Numbered from the stretch's first letter, positions 1-9,419 are shown. The stretch: 42,406 nt of DNA from Rhodoferax sp. OV413 (GCA_943330915.2 CALQJO020000027.1:1-42406); one strand, 5' to 3'. Notes: a model not told the origin generated them from the sequence alone. Made by a program: numbers and translations.

Positions 1-142
1 ACAATTTGCCATCGAGTTCAAAGCGCAATGTTCTGCGACCTTTTACCTGTCGGAACACCTCACCCTGCACATCTCTTGCGGCATCAAACGCATTTTTGTT
101 GTGCCAGTAACGGGCAAAATCATCGCGCAAAAACACTGTCAT
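1..142 (-). CDS. waaP: Lipopolysaccharide core heptose(I) kinase, N-terminal fragment
   Basis: Only the first 47 codons lie in the window; the gene runs off the left edge. The reverse-strand translation begins MTVFLRDDFARYWHNKN and continues to EGEVF-like and GRRTLRFELDGK segments, which match the start of WaaP/RfaP, the inner-membrane-associated kinase that phosphorylates the first heptose of the LPS core. The ATG overlaps the waaG stop codon (ATGA), so the two are probably translationally coupled. Position directly after waaG matches the Pseudomonas waaF-waaC-waaG-waaP order. The kinase catalytic residues lie outside the window, so identity rests on the N-terminus and the context. Confidence 0.85.
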   Translation of the reverse strand, partial: MTVFLRDDFARYWHNKNAFDAARDVQGEVFRQVKGRRTLRFELDGKL

Positions 143-1293
143 TGCGACTCTCTCACCCGTTTGCCCGTGTCATGCGCCTGCACAAAATTTTCAATCAGTT
201 TGATGACAGCCTCCGGCATACCGGTCACGTCAATCTGCTTTGCGTAGGCAAGGCCATGCTGCTGCCACAAGTCACGCTTGGGTGACTCAAGCATCGACAG
301 CAGTGTGTTATTAAACTCCTGTTGCGAGAAGGGTGATGGACATATCTCACCGGCGCGCGCTTTGTGTACATGAAAAGCATAACCACAGGTATCAGTGGTC
401 AGTACCGGCAGGCCATTAATCACCGCCTCCAGAATGGTATACCCGGCGCTTTCGCTGTAAGCCGGATGCAGCAGAAGATCACAGCCCCGCAGAAAAAGCG
501 GCACATCATCGCGACCGCCAAGAAAATGGCAGCGGTCACCCACCCCTAAGGATCGAGCCAGCTTTTCAAACTCACCGGGTTTATCGCTGCCCACAATGTA
601 GAACTGCGTGCGGGATCTGATGTCGTGCGGCAAACTCGCCAGCGCCCTGATGGAACGGTCGATGCCTTTGATGCGGAAACTGGAACCTATCTGCAGCAAG
701 GCAATATCATGGTTGCCCAACGCATATTTCGCGCGAAACATCAGGCGCTCTTCGGCGGCGTCGGTGCTGGGCAATCGGCTGGCATCAATCCCCGGCGCAC
801 ACTGATGCAACCGCGGCTTACATCCGGGATAGTGTTCGCAGAACTCATTGTGCTGTTGTGGCGATAACAGTATCACTTCGGTACGCGAATCTTTATCAAA
901 AACCGCCTTTTCATACGCCAGAAAGTGGCGATAGCGCGGCAGAATACGCTTGATCAGTGAGTTCTCCCGCTGCAGTCGTGCAGCAAAACATGGATCTGCC
1001 GCGTAATAGACATCTAGATCCGGCATCTTGCTGAATCCGATCACCGCATCGACCGGATTATTCTGAATGTCCTGTTTAACCCATGCGCTGAAACGCTGAT
1101 AGCGGGTGTGGCTGGACAGCCCTTTTACTGGCACATTGACCAATTGGATGCCACATGGCACGTTGCCCTCCCAACGCAGACAATACACGCGCACCTGATG
1201 ACCCGCGCTGAGACAGCGTTCAACGATGCGCAAAAAGTCGCGCTGCTGGCCTCCATAGGGAAAATACTTGTAGATCAGCATAGCCAGCATCAT
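139..1293 (-). CDS. waaG: LPS core glucosyltransferase I (GT4 family)
   Basis: A 384-residue protein of normal RfaG length. It adds the first glucose-type hexose to heptose II of the LPS core at the cytoplasmic face of the inner membrane. Visible hallmarks are the N-terminal YKYFPYGGQQRDF segment (UDP-sugar/acceptor loop), GFSKMPDLDVYYAADPC, LLQIGSSFRIKGIDRSI (donor-binding domain) and HPAYSESAGYTILEAV, the GT4 E-x7-E region with the first Glu as catalytic candidate. The start ATG overlaps the waaC stop (ATGA) and the stop overlaps the waaP start, so the gene is embedded in a tight operon. Similarity to E. coli RfaG extends over the whole length, so the call is firm. The exact sugar added is inferred from the family. 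Confidence 0.93.
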   Translation of the reverse strand: MMLAMLIYKYFPYGGQQRDFLRIVERCLSAGHQVRVYCLRWEGNVPCGIQLVNVPVKGLSSHTRYQRFSAWVKQDIQNNPVDAVIGFSKMPDLDVYYAADPCFAARLQRENSLIKRILPRYRHFLAYEKAVFDKDSRTEVILLSPQQHNEFCEHYPGCKPRLHQCAPGIDASRLPSTDAAEERLMFRAKYALGNHDIALLQIGSSFRIKGIDRSIRALASLPHDIRSRTQFYIVGSDKPGEFEKLARSLGVGDRCHFLGGRDDVPLFLRGCDLLLHPAYSESAGYTILEAVINGLPVLTTDTCGYAFHVHKARAGEICPSPFSQQEFNNTLLSMLESPKRDLWQQHGLAYAKQIDVTGMPEAVIKLIENFVQAHDTGKRVRESQ

Positions 1294-2390
1294 GATCTGA
1301 TCAGCCCCGCATCACTGTTAGTTGTTTTTATGTTGGCAGCCTGAATCATGAGTCTCTTGATTTCGGAGAACACTAGGGCTGGAGGCAGCGACTGGTAACA
1401 CGCAGGTTTTACCTCAAAGCTGCCCTGTCTTGTTTCTCCTGTAAGGACCTCACCACGATAAGAGCATGCCTTGCGCAGGCATGGCGAGCAGGCAAGCGTT
1501 GAACGCAGGTGTTGCTGGTGGTACCCAAAACTGCCCGACAATGCCGGGTTGGTCGCACCGTAAATCGCCACTGCCGGCCGGTTGAGCGCAGCAGCCAGAT
1601 GTCCCAAACCAGTATCAACTGCCACCACACCACTGCAGCGGGTGAGATGTCTGGCCAGTGCGGTCAGTGATTGCTTGTCCAGCACAACCGATCCAGGGAT
1701 GTTGTCGGCAATACGCAAAGCGCGTTGGTGCTCCGTCTGATTGCCCCAGGGCAGTTTGATCAACAATCCGTCGGCATGCGCCAGTGCGGCCAGCTCAAGC
1801 CAGTATTGCTCAGGCCAGTGTTTGCTTTCCCAGGTGGTGCCGTGCAGCAACATCAGGCTGGCGGGTTCCGCTGGGCCCTGATGATCTGCCAGCGCGCCGA
1901 TACCATAATCCATCTGCGCGGACGGTAATTGATAACCCAGTACGGCCGCGAACAATTGCCTGACCCGCTGCACTGCGTGCTGGGCTTTTGGCACCGCAAC
2001 GCGCTGCTGATAAAACAGGCTGGCGGCGGACTCTTTGATACTGTGTCGGTCGAGGCCGGCGCGGGCACCTTTGGCCAGCCGGGTGATCAGCGCACTTTTT
2101 ATCAAGCCTTGGGCGTCAATGACGTGATCGTAGTCCGTTTGGCGCAGTGCAGAAACAAAGGCCCTGATGTCTCCCGATTGCACAGCATCCCAAGGCTGTT
2201 TTCGCCATCGGCGCACGGCTACCGGTATCACGCGCTCAACAGCCGGATGCCAGGCCGGAATCTCTGCAAAACCCTCTTCCACCACCCAATCTGCACTCAG
2301 TCCGGGGATTGCCTGCCTCGCATCCGTCAACGCGGGCAATGTGTGCAACACATCACCCAGCGATGAAGTTTTGACGATCAGAATTCGCAA
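1290..2390 (-). CDS. waaC: ADP-heptose:LPS heptosyltransferase I
   Basis: A 366-residue GT9-family enzyme that transfers the first L-glycero-D-manno-heptose to Kdo2-lipid A. The N-terminus MRILIVKTSSLGDVLHTLPAL is nearly the textbook RfaC sequence and includes the conserved Asp13. The C-terminal donor site AVDTGLGHLAAALNRP is also intact. It is about 45 residues longer than E. coli WaaC (319), mostly at the C-terminus, where a Cys-rich segment (ACSPCLRKACSYRGE) occurs that resembles the WaaF tail. The start codon is TTG at 2390, supported by GGAG seven bases upstream, and it overlaps the end of waaF by 13 bp. The overlap and the weak start suggest translation coupled to waaF. Confidence 0.93.
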   Translation of the reverse strand: MRILIVKTSSLGDVLHTLPALTDARQAIPGLSADWVVEEGFAEIPAWHPAVERVIPVAVRRWRKQPWDAVQSGDIRAFVSALRQTDYDHVIDAQGLIKSALITRLAKGARAGLDRHSIKESAASLFYQQRVAVPKAQHAVQRVRQLFAAVLGYQLPSAQMDYGIGALADHQGPAEPASLMLLHGTTWESKHWPEQYWLELAALAHADGLLIKLPWGNQTEHQRALRIADNIPGSVVLDKQSLTALARHLTRCSGVVAVDTGLGHLAAALNRPAVAIYGATNPALSGSFGYHQQHLRSTLACSPCLRKACSYRGEVLTGETRQGSFEVKPACYQSLPPALVFSEIKRLMIQAANIKTTNSDAGLIRS

Positions 2391-3475
2391 CCCGTTTCTC
2401 CGTTTTTATTCAGATCGCGTGCCAGGGAGACTCGTTGCAACACGCGTTGCAAGGCATCCAGCACTTGGCGTGGCCGCAGTTCGGTCAGGCACTGCTTATG
2501 CCCAAAAGGACATTGCCGCTTAAAACATGGCCGGCATTGTATGTCGGTATACAGTAATTCGGCCTGATCGGACAGAGGCGGCGTGAAGGTGGGCGAGGTT
2601 GAACCATAAACGGTCACCAGCGGCCGATGCAGTGCTGCGGCAATATGCATCAGGCCAGAGTCATTGCTCACCACAGCGCGCACCTGCGACAGCAGGTCAA
2701 TCACTTGCGCCAGACGGGTACGGCCGGCCAGATTGTCACACAAACTCTGCAGCGGTGGCGGCATCAACCCCACAATCTGCTCACAGATCTGCCGATCTTT
2801 GGCCGAACCCAGCAGCGCTATCCGCCAGCCGCGCGCCGCATAATCGTTGGCGACGTCCGCAAAGTACTGCGCTGGCCATTGCTTGGCATCACCAAACTCA
2901 GCGCCAGGGCACAGCGCCAGCACCGGCGTATCGGGGCTCCATGCCAGTGAAAGATCTGCGATTGCCTGTTGTGAGCCACCGGGACTCGTTAACAACTGCG
3001 GCACTGGAACGGGCTCGGTGATGTCGAGTCCGGCCGGCAATCCCAGCGCCACAAACCGCTGCACCATCATCGGGTATTGTTGCTTGTTGAGTCGTCGACA
3101 ATCGTTGAGCAAGAGTCCGCGCTGTTCACCGCGCCAACCTGTCCTGAGCGGGATATGTGCAAACAACGGAATCAAAGCGGATTTAAGCGAGTTGGGCAGC
3201 ACAATGGCCTGATCGTAAGCCGCCGCCCGCAAGGTTTTTGCCAGCCGGTAGCGCTTGAAAAGACTGAGCTCACCATGCGCAAACGGCAACTCTATGGCGG
3301 CACTCACCTCTGGCATACGCTGCAACACGTCGCGGCTCCAGGCTGGCGCCAGCACGTCAAGCTGCAGGGCGTCATGTTGCTGATGCAGGACTTTGAACAA
3401 AGACTGCGCCATCACCATATCACCAACCCAAGAGGGGCCGACAATCAGAATTTTGCGCCCGCCTGGTGTATTCAT
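2378..3475 (-). CDS. waaF: ADP-heptose:LPS heptosyltransferase II
   Basis: A 365-residue GT9 enzyme that adds the second heptose to the LPS inner core. Evidence: N-terminal KILIVGPSWVGDMVMAQSLF (classic RfaF), RTGWRGEQRGLLLND, ALCPGAEFGDAKQWP and VVSNDSGLMHIAAALHRP, the ADP-heptose site. The C-terminal CRPCFKRQCPFGHKQCL Cys cluster is typical of the family. Its ATG overlaps the glnE stop (ATGA). In Pseudomonas ilvE separates glnE from waaF; here nothing does, so core synthesis is transcribed directly behind glnE. Confidence 0.94.
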   Translation of the reverse strand: MNTPGGRKILIVGPSWVGDMVMAQSLFKVLHQQHDALQLDVLAPAWSRDVLQRMPEVSAAIELPFAHGELSLFKRYRLAKTLRAAAYDQAIVLPNSLKSALIPLFAHIPLRTGWRGEQRGLLLNDCRRLNKQQYPMMVQRFVALGLPAGLDITEPVPVPQLLTSPGGSQQAIADLSLAWSPDTPVLALCPGAEFGDAKQWPAQYFADVANDYAARGWRIALLGSAKDRQICEQIVGLMPPPLQSLCDNLAGRTRLAQVIDLLSQVRAVVSNDSGLMHIAAALHRPLVTVYGSTSPTFTPPLSDQAELLYTDIQCRPCFKRQCPFGHKQCLTELRPRQVLDALQRVLQRVSLARDLNKNGETGCEF

Positions 3476-6400
3476 TTATGGTTGTTATCGCTGGCGGATG
3501 GTGCTGGTGAGAGTTCAAAACCTGTAAATACTTTGTTCCACAATCGAGTGACCTGCTCTCGCAGAGCTTGCAGTGGTTGCAGTACAGCGCCGGCAACCTC
3601 GGCATCAACGGCATCAGACTCATTGTGCTGAAGAGCAAACTCATGCAGCGTGGCGCGCAGTGCAAGGTAGCTTTGCGTGAGTTGTTGAATCTCGTCTTCG
3701 GTCAACAGCTCACAGCGGGCGGCGGCTTCCAGTATTCTGACGTTGTCCGGATATCTCACCAGTGCGGTGCAGCGATGGGCCTGCGCCAACACCAGAAATT
3801 GCACCATAAATTCAATATCCACAACGCCGCCGACACCCTGCTTGATCACAAATCCCGGTTGCAGAGCCTTACTGCCAGCTTTACGTGTCAGCTCATCACG
3901 CATGCGCTGGCGCATCGCCAGCACATCATGGGCGAGTTTTTGCACATCACGCGCTTGCGACAGGACAGTGGCACGTATCGTTTCAAACAAACCCGCCATG
4001 CGCGGCGAACCTGCCACAGCGCGCGATCGCACCAGCGCCTGATGCTCCCAGGTCCATGCTTCCTTGAGCTGGTACTGCTGGAAAGCCGGCAAGGTGCTGA
4101 CCAGCAAACCTGATTCACCGGAAGGTCGCAAACGCATGTCCACATCGTAGAGTTTTCCAGACACCGTATTGGTGCCCAGCATGGTGATAACACGCTGCGC
4201 CATACGCGTATAAAACTCACGGCTGTTGATGCTTTTCTGACCGGCTGCACACACGGTGTCCTCATCCAGTGCGCCGTCATGCAGAAACACCAAGTCAAGG
4301 TCGGACAAATAACTCAGTTCTATCCCGCCGAGTTTGCCATAACCTACCACCACAAAATCCATCACCCCGTGCTGCCCATCACTGTTGACCGGGTAACCGT
4401 GTTTGCGCGTCAGATTCTGCCAGCTGAGCGCCAGCACCTGTTCCAGCACCGCCTCCGCCGTAAAGGTCAGGTAGTCGCTGACTTTCATCACGGTCATCGT
4501 GCCCTTGATCTGCGCCGCCGCAACCTGCAGTGTGTGGGTCTGTTTAAAATAACGCAGGTACTCCATCTGCTCTTCAAAATTGTCCTCGCCAATGCGCAAC
4601 ATGCCCTGCGCCAGTTCCTCCTGCAACACGGATTTTTCCGGAGGTTGCCTCATGGAGCCCAGCAGTTCATCAAGCAATACAGGATGTTTGCTCAGAAACT
4701 CAGCCACAAACGGGCTTTCCGTGCACAGATGCACAAACTGTTTCATGGCGCGGGGATTTTCCGCGAGCAGTACCAGATAAGCGGTGCGACGTGCCACCGC
4801 CTCCACCATTTTCATGACCCGCTCAAACCCCAGACTGGGCGATTTTTCCTGCGCCAGTGTGGCCAGCAACAACGGCATAAAGCGCTTGAAGCGTTGCCGG
4901 CTTTCAGCAGGCAGCGTCAGAAAAACTCTGTCTTTTCTGAATGCGGTCAGTTGTTGCCAGGTCTTCTCTGGCGCCTCAAATGTCAATTGCGCCAGCATTG
5001 CCACCGCCTGCTCGTCAGTGAGGTCTACCTGCCAGAGCGCCTGCATTTCCGCATCATTGACGTCATGGCGGCTGGCATCATCATCGTCTTCTTCGGTATG
5101 GATGACGTCACTGAAATGCTGACGGACGATGGCGCGATGCTGCTCCAGTATCAACATCACATCCTGCCAGTTTGCCTGCCGGACATCGGGAATGCCCATG
5201 GCGATCGCCACCCGCAGTTGCTCGTCAGCAGAGGCTGGCAATGACTGCGTCTGTTTGTTGGCAAATCCCTGCAGCTTGTGCTCCAGATCCCGCAAAAAGC
5301 TGTAGGCATTGCGCAAAGATTGCACGATGTCAGCGGGCAGGTATTCTGCCTCCTGCAGGTTATCCATGGCCTTGTAGAGCGATGTTTGTTGCAGGCGTTT
5401 ATCACGTCCGCCGTGCACCATCTGCAGCGCCTGGACCACAAACTCAACTTCGCGAATGCCGCCGGCACCAAGCTTGATGTCCTGACTCATGCCTTTTTTA
5501 AGCACCTGCTTGTTGATCTGCTGCTTCATGGCGCGCAAGGATTCAAAGGCCGAAAAGTCCAGATATCGACGATAACTGAACGGGCGCAGGCGTTGCAGCA
5601 GTTCACTGCCGGCCTGGATATCACCGGAGACGGCTCTTGCCTTGATCATGGCATAACGCTCCCAGTCGCGCCCCTGTGACTGGTAGTAGTTTTCCATGGC
5701 ATCAAAACTGCTCGCCAGCACCCCTTCGCTACCGTAAGGTCGCAGGCGCATATCCACACGAAACACAAAACCGTCCACCGTGAGGGTATCGAGCACATCA
5801 ATCAACTGTTGACCCAATTTGATAAAAAACTGCTGGCAACTGACTGATTTGCCGGAGGCGGATGGCTGCGTGTCACCGCCTTCCGGATACGCAAAAATAA
5901 GATCAATATCGGAGGACAGATTTAATTCGCCGGCACCTAACTTGCCCATGCCCAGCACCACCATGCGCTGCATGTCACCCGAGCGCTGCAGCACCGGCGT
6001 GCCCAGCGCCCTGACCAGCCACTGTTGCAACAACTCCAGGGTGACGTCCATCGCGGCTTCGGCCAGTGCGGACACCTCAGCGGCGGTATCGCGAACACTG
6101 GCCAGATGAGAAACGTCACGCCAGATCAGACGCAACATCTGTTGCTGCTGAAACAAGCGCAGGCGCTGTTTGAGTTCTGCTTCGTCGAGTCGTTCGGCCT
6201 GGGAGGGGAACAGGCTGGCAAGGCGTTGTTGCAGGGCCTGGTGAAAACCCTCTGCACACTGATGCAGTAACTGACCGTTCTGATGGCACTCCAGCAGAAA
6301 TCGCGGATGCTGCAGACACACATTGGCGGCATACTCGCTGGAGGCCCACACCCGAGCCAGTTGCCTTGAAAAATTATCCTGCGACTCAATCAGTGTTTTC

Positions 6401-6510
6401 AGCCTGGCGGCATCACCTGATGGATCTGCCTCAGCCGTTGCCAATAAGCGTTGCCAGTACGCGTTCAGGGTCGCGTGAATCTGGGGTGGAAGCTGATCGG
6501 TCTTGATCAC
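3472..6510 (-). CDS. glnE: Bifunctional glutamine synthetase adenylyltransferase/deadenylylase
   Basis: A 1012-residue protein, slightly longer than E. coli GlnE (946). It adds AMP to and removes AMP from glutamine synthetase in response to PII and glutamine. Two nucleotidyltransferase domains are visible: the N-terminal one with GMGKLGAGELNLSSDIDLIF (about residues 170-190) and the C-terminal one with GYGKLGGIELSYLSDLDLVF. Each has the paired Asp (DxD) metal site. GAGGIREVEFVVQ and GVGGVVDIEFMVQ end the respective domains. The start is GTG at 6510 with AAAGGA upstream. It is divergent from uup and leads the LPS operon. Domain structure is complete and nothing looks broken. Confidence 0.96.
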   Translation of the reverse strand: MIKTDQLPPQIHATLNAYWQRLLATAEADPSGDAARLKTLIESQDNFSRQLARVWASSEYAANVCLQHPRFLLECHQNGQLLHQCAEGFHQALQQRLASLFPSQAERLDEAELKQRLRLFQQQQMLRLIWRDVSHLASVRDTAAEVSALAEAAMDVTLELLQQWLVRALGTPVLQRSGDMQRMVVLGMGKLGAGELNLSSDIDLIFAYPEGGDTQPSASGKSVSCQQFFIKLGQQLIDVLDTLTVDGFVFRVDMRLRPYGSEGVLASSFDAMENYYQSQGRDWERYAMIKARAVSGDIQAGSELLQRLRPFSYRRYLDFSAFESLRAMKQQINKQVLKKGMSQDIKLGAGGIREVEFVVQALQMVHGGRDKRLQQTSLYKAMDNLQEAEYLPADIVQSLRNAYSFLRDLEHKLQGFANKQTQSLPASADEQLRVAIAMGIPDVRQANWQDVMLILEQHRAIVRQHFSDVIHTEEDDDDASRHDVNDAEMQALWQVDLTDEQAVAMLAQLTFEAPEKTWQQLTAFRKDRVFLTLPAESRQRFKRFMPLLLATLAQEKSPSLGFERVMKMVEAVARRTAYLVLLAENPRAMKQFVHLCTESPFVAEFLSKHPVLLDELLGSMRQPPEKSVLQEELAQGMLRIGEDNFEEQMEYLRYFKQTHTLQVAAAQIKGTMTVMKVSDYLTFTAEAVLEQVLALSWQNLTRKHGYPVNSDGQHGVMDFVVVGYGKLGGIELSYLSDLDLVFLHDGALDEDTVCAAGQKSINSREFYTRMAQRVITMLGTNTVSGKLYDVDMRLRPSGESGLLVSTLPAFQQYQLKEAWTWEHQALVRSRAVAGSPRMAGLFETIRATVLSQARDVQKLAHDVLAMRQRMRDELTRKAGSKALQPGFVIKQGVGGVVDIEFMVQFLVLAQAHRCTALVRYPDNVRILEAAARCELLTEDEIQQLTQSYLALRATLHEFALQHNESDAVDAEVAGAVLQPLQALREQVTRLWNKVFTGFELSPAPSASDNNHK

Positions 6511-6543
6511 AATTGTCCTTTAAGGGTGCTGAGTTACGGCTGG

Positions 6544-6573
6544 CTGTCATCTACAGGCGCTTAAGTTTATACT
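6544..6573 (+). promoter_or_regulatory. Candidate sigma70 promoter for uup
   Basis: In the 130 bp divergent gap between glnE and uup, CTGTCA (6544-6549) and TATACT (6568-6573) are spaced by 18 bp and point toward uup. The -10 matches five of six consensus bases and the -35 matches four. Transcription would start about 60 bp before the uup ATG. Prediction only. Confidence 0.4.
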
Positions 6574-6640
6574 GCGCGGCCTCAAATACAAGCCGCAAAA
6601 CCACTGCCGCCCCCCTTAAAACCCAGGAAATATTACTGCT

Positions 6641-8596
6641 ATGTTGTTGTTTAGATTAAGCAATCTTCAACTCGCCTTTGGTGACAACCCGCTGCTGGAT
6701 GGCGTGTCGCTGACCATTCACAAAGGTGAGCGCATCGGCATTCTTGGACAGAACGGCGCCGGCAAGTCGACATTTATGAAAGTGCTGATGGGCGAAATCA
6801 TCGCTGACAGTGGTGAATTATGGCGCGCGGAGAGTATCCGCGTTGCCTATCTCGACCAGAATCTGCCAGCACAGGATGAGCAGACCATTTACGACTACAT
6901 CGCCGGCGGCATTGAAGGGCTGGGTGATATCCTCAAGCGCTATCATGCGCTGACTCACAATGATGACCTGGACTGGTCAGATGAAAAGAACCTCAATGAG
7001 ATGGGCGCGCTGCAAAAGCAGATCGAAGAGCGCGACGGCTGGGCGTTTGAGCACAAAATTGAAGGCATGCTGGATATGCTGTCACTGCCCGCGGATGCGC
7101 GCATGAAAACCCTGTCCGGCGGCAGCCGCCGTCGCGCTTCACTGGGCCGCGCGCTGATCAGTGAACCGGATCTGTTGATGCTGGACGAACCCACCAACCA
7201 CCTCGATATTCCGACTATCGAGTGGCTGGAAAAGGCCATTAACGATTTCCGTGGCGCCGTCCTGGTGATCACTCACGACCGCCAGTTTCTGCAAAAAATC
7301 AGCAACCGCATCATCGAGCTTGACCGTGGCCATCTGCGCAGCTGGGACGGTGACTACCAGTCATTTCTGGTGTTCCGCGAGCAGCAACTCGCCGCTGAAG
7401 ATAAAACCAACATGGAGTTTGACAAGCGCCTGGCTGAAGAAGAGGTGTGGATACGGCAAGGTATCAAGGCGCGCCGCACCCGCAATGAAGGTCGGGTACG
7501 TGCCCTGAAAAAAATGCGTGACGAGCGCAGTCAACGCCGTGAGCTGACCGGTAAGGCCACCTTCTCTCTGGAGCAGGCTGGCAGCTCCGGCAAAATTGTG
7601 ATCGAGGCTACACGGCTTAACCAACGGTTTGGTGACAAGCCGATTCTTGAGAACTTCTCCACCAAAATTCTGCGCGGCGACCGTGTTGGTTTTATTGGCG
7701 CTAACGGCAGTGGCAAGACTACGCTGCTGCGGATTCTGCTGGGTGAAATCCAGGCTGACGCCGGCGAGGTAAAACTCGGCACCAATCTGGAAATTTTGTA
7801 CTTTGACCAGCTGCGTAACAAGCTTGACCCCGAGCAGACGGTCATCGACTTTTTGTCCGAAGGCCGCGAATTCATCGAAATCAACGGTAAAAACAAGCAC
7901 GTTATCAGCTATCTGCAGGAGTTTCTGTTCCTGCCCAGACGTACGCGTCAACCCATCAAGTCACTGTCGGGCGGAGAGCAAAACCGCCTCATTCTTGCCA
8001 AGTTATTCAGCAAACCCGCCAATATGATTGTGTTGGACGAACCGACTAACGATCTGGATATGGAAACCCTGGAATTACTGGAAGAACTGCTGCTTGAATT
8101 CAGCGGCACCCTGTTGATTGTCAGCCATGACAGAAAGTTTCTCGATAATGTCATCACCCAGTGCATCGTGTTTGAAGCACCGGGCGTTGTCCGGGAATAC
8201 GTGGGCGGTTACGAAGACTGGATCCGTCAGGGCGGCAAGATGCTGTCGTTCGAGGATGAAGATGTCATCAGCAAACCGGCTGCAACTACCGCCGTCAAAG
8301 CCGCCGCTGTCAAACCGGAAACCACACCTATTCCGGCTGCGACACCCGCCAACGCGCAGCCCGCAAAAGCCAGCGCTCCCAGACACAGCCAGAAAGTGCA
8401 GCGTGAGCTTGATCAGATCACCCGGCAGATCGAAAAACTTGAAGCAGACATCAGCACACTGGAAATACAGATGGCCGCAACCGGTTTTTACGAGCAGACG
8501 CCTGATGTGGTGCAGAACGCCTTAAAAAAGCTGGGCGATCTGCAGGCCAAGCTTGAAGAGCACTATGCGCGCTGGGAGGCGCTGGAAAGCGCCTGA
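6641..8596 (+). CDS. uup: ABC-F family ATPase Uup
   Basis: A 651-residue soluble twin-ATPase without membrane segments. ABC-F proteins act on the ribosome, and Uup also affects precise excision of transposons and branched DNA. Domain 1 has Walker A GQNGAGKST (residues 36-44), signature LSGGSRRRASLGRAL and Walker B LLMLDEPTNHLD. Domain 2 has Walker A GANGSGKTT, LSGGEQNRLILAKL and VLDEPTNDLD. The linker between them is basic and helical (KARRTRNEGRVRALKKMRDE), as in ABC-F P-site linkers. The C-terminal 120 residues are an Ala/Pro-rich tether followed by a coiled coil (QRELDQITRQIEKLEADI), the DNA-binding Uup C-terminal domain that separates Uup from EttA or YheS. Gene is complete and alone on its strand. 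Confidence 0.95.
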   Translation: MLLFRLSNLQLAFGDNPLLDGVSLTIHKGERIGILGQNGAGKSTFMKVLMGEIIADSGELWRAESIRVAYLDQNLPAQDEQTIYDYIAGGIEGLGDILKRYHALTHNDDLDWSDEKNLNEMGALQKQIEERDGWAFEHKIEGMLDMLSLPADARMKTLSGGSRRRASLGRALISEPDLLMLDEPTNHLDIPTIEWLEKAINDFRGAVLVITHDRQFLQKISNRIIELDRGHLRSWDGDYQSFLVFREQQLAAEDKTNMEFDKRLAEEEVWIRQGIKARRTRNEGRVRALKKMRDERSQRRELTGKATFSLEQAGSSGKIVIEATRLNQRFGDKPILENFSTKILRGDRVGFIGANGSGKTTLLRILLGEIQADAGEVKLGTNLEILYFDQLRNKLDPEQTVIDFLSEGREFIEINGKNKHVISYLQEFLFLPRRTRQPIKSLSGGEQNRLILAKLFSKPANMIVLDEPTNDLDMETLELLEELLLEFSGTLLIVSHDRKFLDNVITQCIVFEAPGVVREYVGGYEDWIRQGGKMLSFEDEDVISKPAATTAVKAAAVKPETTPIPAATPANAQPAKASAPRHSQKVQRELDQITRQIEKLEADISTLEIQMAATGFYEQTPDVVQNALKKLGDLQAKLEEHYARWEALESA

Positions 8597-8614
8597 GGCA
8601 TATTACGCCTTATG

Positions 8615-8635
8615 GGCTTGCCTTATACGCAGGCC
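8615..8635. terminator. Weak hairpin between convergent uup and ybjQ-like gene
   Basis: A seven-base stem GGCTTGC/GCAGGCC (one G-U pair) with a seven-base loop lies in the 38 bp gap between the two convergent genes. No T-tract follows on either strand, so it would be at most a weak or Rho-assisted terminator. Confidence 0.25.
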
Positions 8636-8949
8636 TACTCCAGCACAACGGCGGTTCCGTATACCAGAATCTCGGCTGCACCTGTCATGATGTAACTGGT
8701 GGAAAATCTAACATCCAGCACCGCGTTGGCACCCATGGCTGTTGCCTCCGCCATCATCCTGTCCAGAGCCTGTTCACGGGACTCTGCCATCATTTTGGTG
8801 TAGTCCTCAATCTCGCCCCCGATCAACATTTTGAGTGAGGCCATGATATCGCGCCCCACGTGCCTGGCACGGATGGTATTTCCGCGCGCCAGACCCAGAG
8901 TTTGGCTGATGGTTTTTCCTGCAATGGCTGAAGACGGGCTGATGATCAT
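8635..8949 (-). CDS. YbjQ/UPF0145 family protein
   Basis: A 104-residue protein of normal family length (E. coli YbjQ has 107). It shows the family pattern: ARGNTIRARHVGRDIMASLK, GGEIEDYTKMMAESREQALDRM, MGANAVLDVRFSTS and a C-terminal ILVYGTAVVLE. Family members form small oligomeric (often pentameric) beta-rich assemblies; their biochemical role is not established. The ATG overlaps the stop of the anti-sigma-like gene by 4 bp, so it is probably the third gene of the sigma factor operon. That link suggests an envelope or stress role, but this is inference from position. Confidence 0.9.
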   Translation of the reverse strand: MIISPSSAIAGKTISQTLGLARGNTIRARHVGRDIMASLKMLIGGEIEDYTKMMAESREQALDRMMAEATAMGANAVLDVRFSTSYIMTGAAEILVYGTAVVLE

Positions 8950-9419
8950 CGTTGAATATCCTTGTAACGCTCTTGTTTATGAAGAAACCACTTTTCTCTT
9001 ATAACCGAAATCAACAGGATGGTCAGTCCTGACCAGAAGCTGATGCCGGCGGCTTTGATCCACAGCGGGATATCAGGACTGAGTATCCACTCGCGGGCGA
9101 GCTCCCAGCTGCCAAACAGTACAAGTACCAAGGCTCCGATGGACATCAGCACCCAGCCCACGCCACGTTCAAGCCGCGGGTAAATACCCAGCCAGTACTG
9201 ATCCCACTTTTCCGCAGGCAAGTCATCAGGGCGTTGTTGACGGGCCAGTGTTTTCAGTGACTTCATTTGTTCGAACTCCTTTTGCAGTGCGGGGTCGGCC
9301 CGGATCCAGAGCGCCACATCGGCATCCTGTTCAGGTGTCGTTTCCCCATCAAGTTGAGCCATCATCAGTTCTCTGATGCGTTGTTGATGATTCTGATCCC
9401 CGCTATGACGAGTGCTCAT
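8946..9419 (-). CDS. Putative membrane anti-sigma factor
   Basis: A 157-residue protein encoded immediately behind an ECF sigma factor with a 17 bp overlap, the usual arrangement for a cognate anti-sigma factor. The N-terminal ~85 residues are cytoplasmic and charged, with a QLDGETTPEQDADVALWI segment like the sigma-binding start of RseA-type proteins. Two membrane helices follow (WVLMSIGALVLVLFGSW and IKAAGISFWSGLTILLISV), with a short basic tail. There is no HxxxCxxC zinc motif, so it is not a ZAS-type factor. No close named family is recognised; the function rests on gene order and topology. Confidence 0.65.
   Translation of the reverse strand: MSTRHSGDQNHQQRIRELMMAQLDGETTPEQDADVALWIRADPALQKEFEQMKSLKTLARQQRPDDLPAEKWDQYWLGIYPRLERGVGWVLMSIGALVLVLFGSWELAREWILSPDIPLWIKAAGISFWSGLTILLISVIREKWFLHKQERYKDIQR

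Noticed and set aside
4279-5244. 321-codon open frame on the plus strand inside glnE
   Set aside because: It is antisense to a complete, well-conserved GlnE; its translation is His/Gln/Leu-rich without motifs. The open frame reflects codon bias of glnE.
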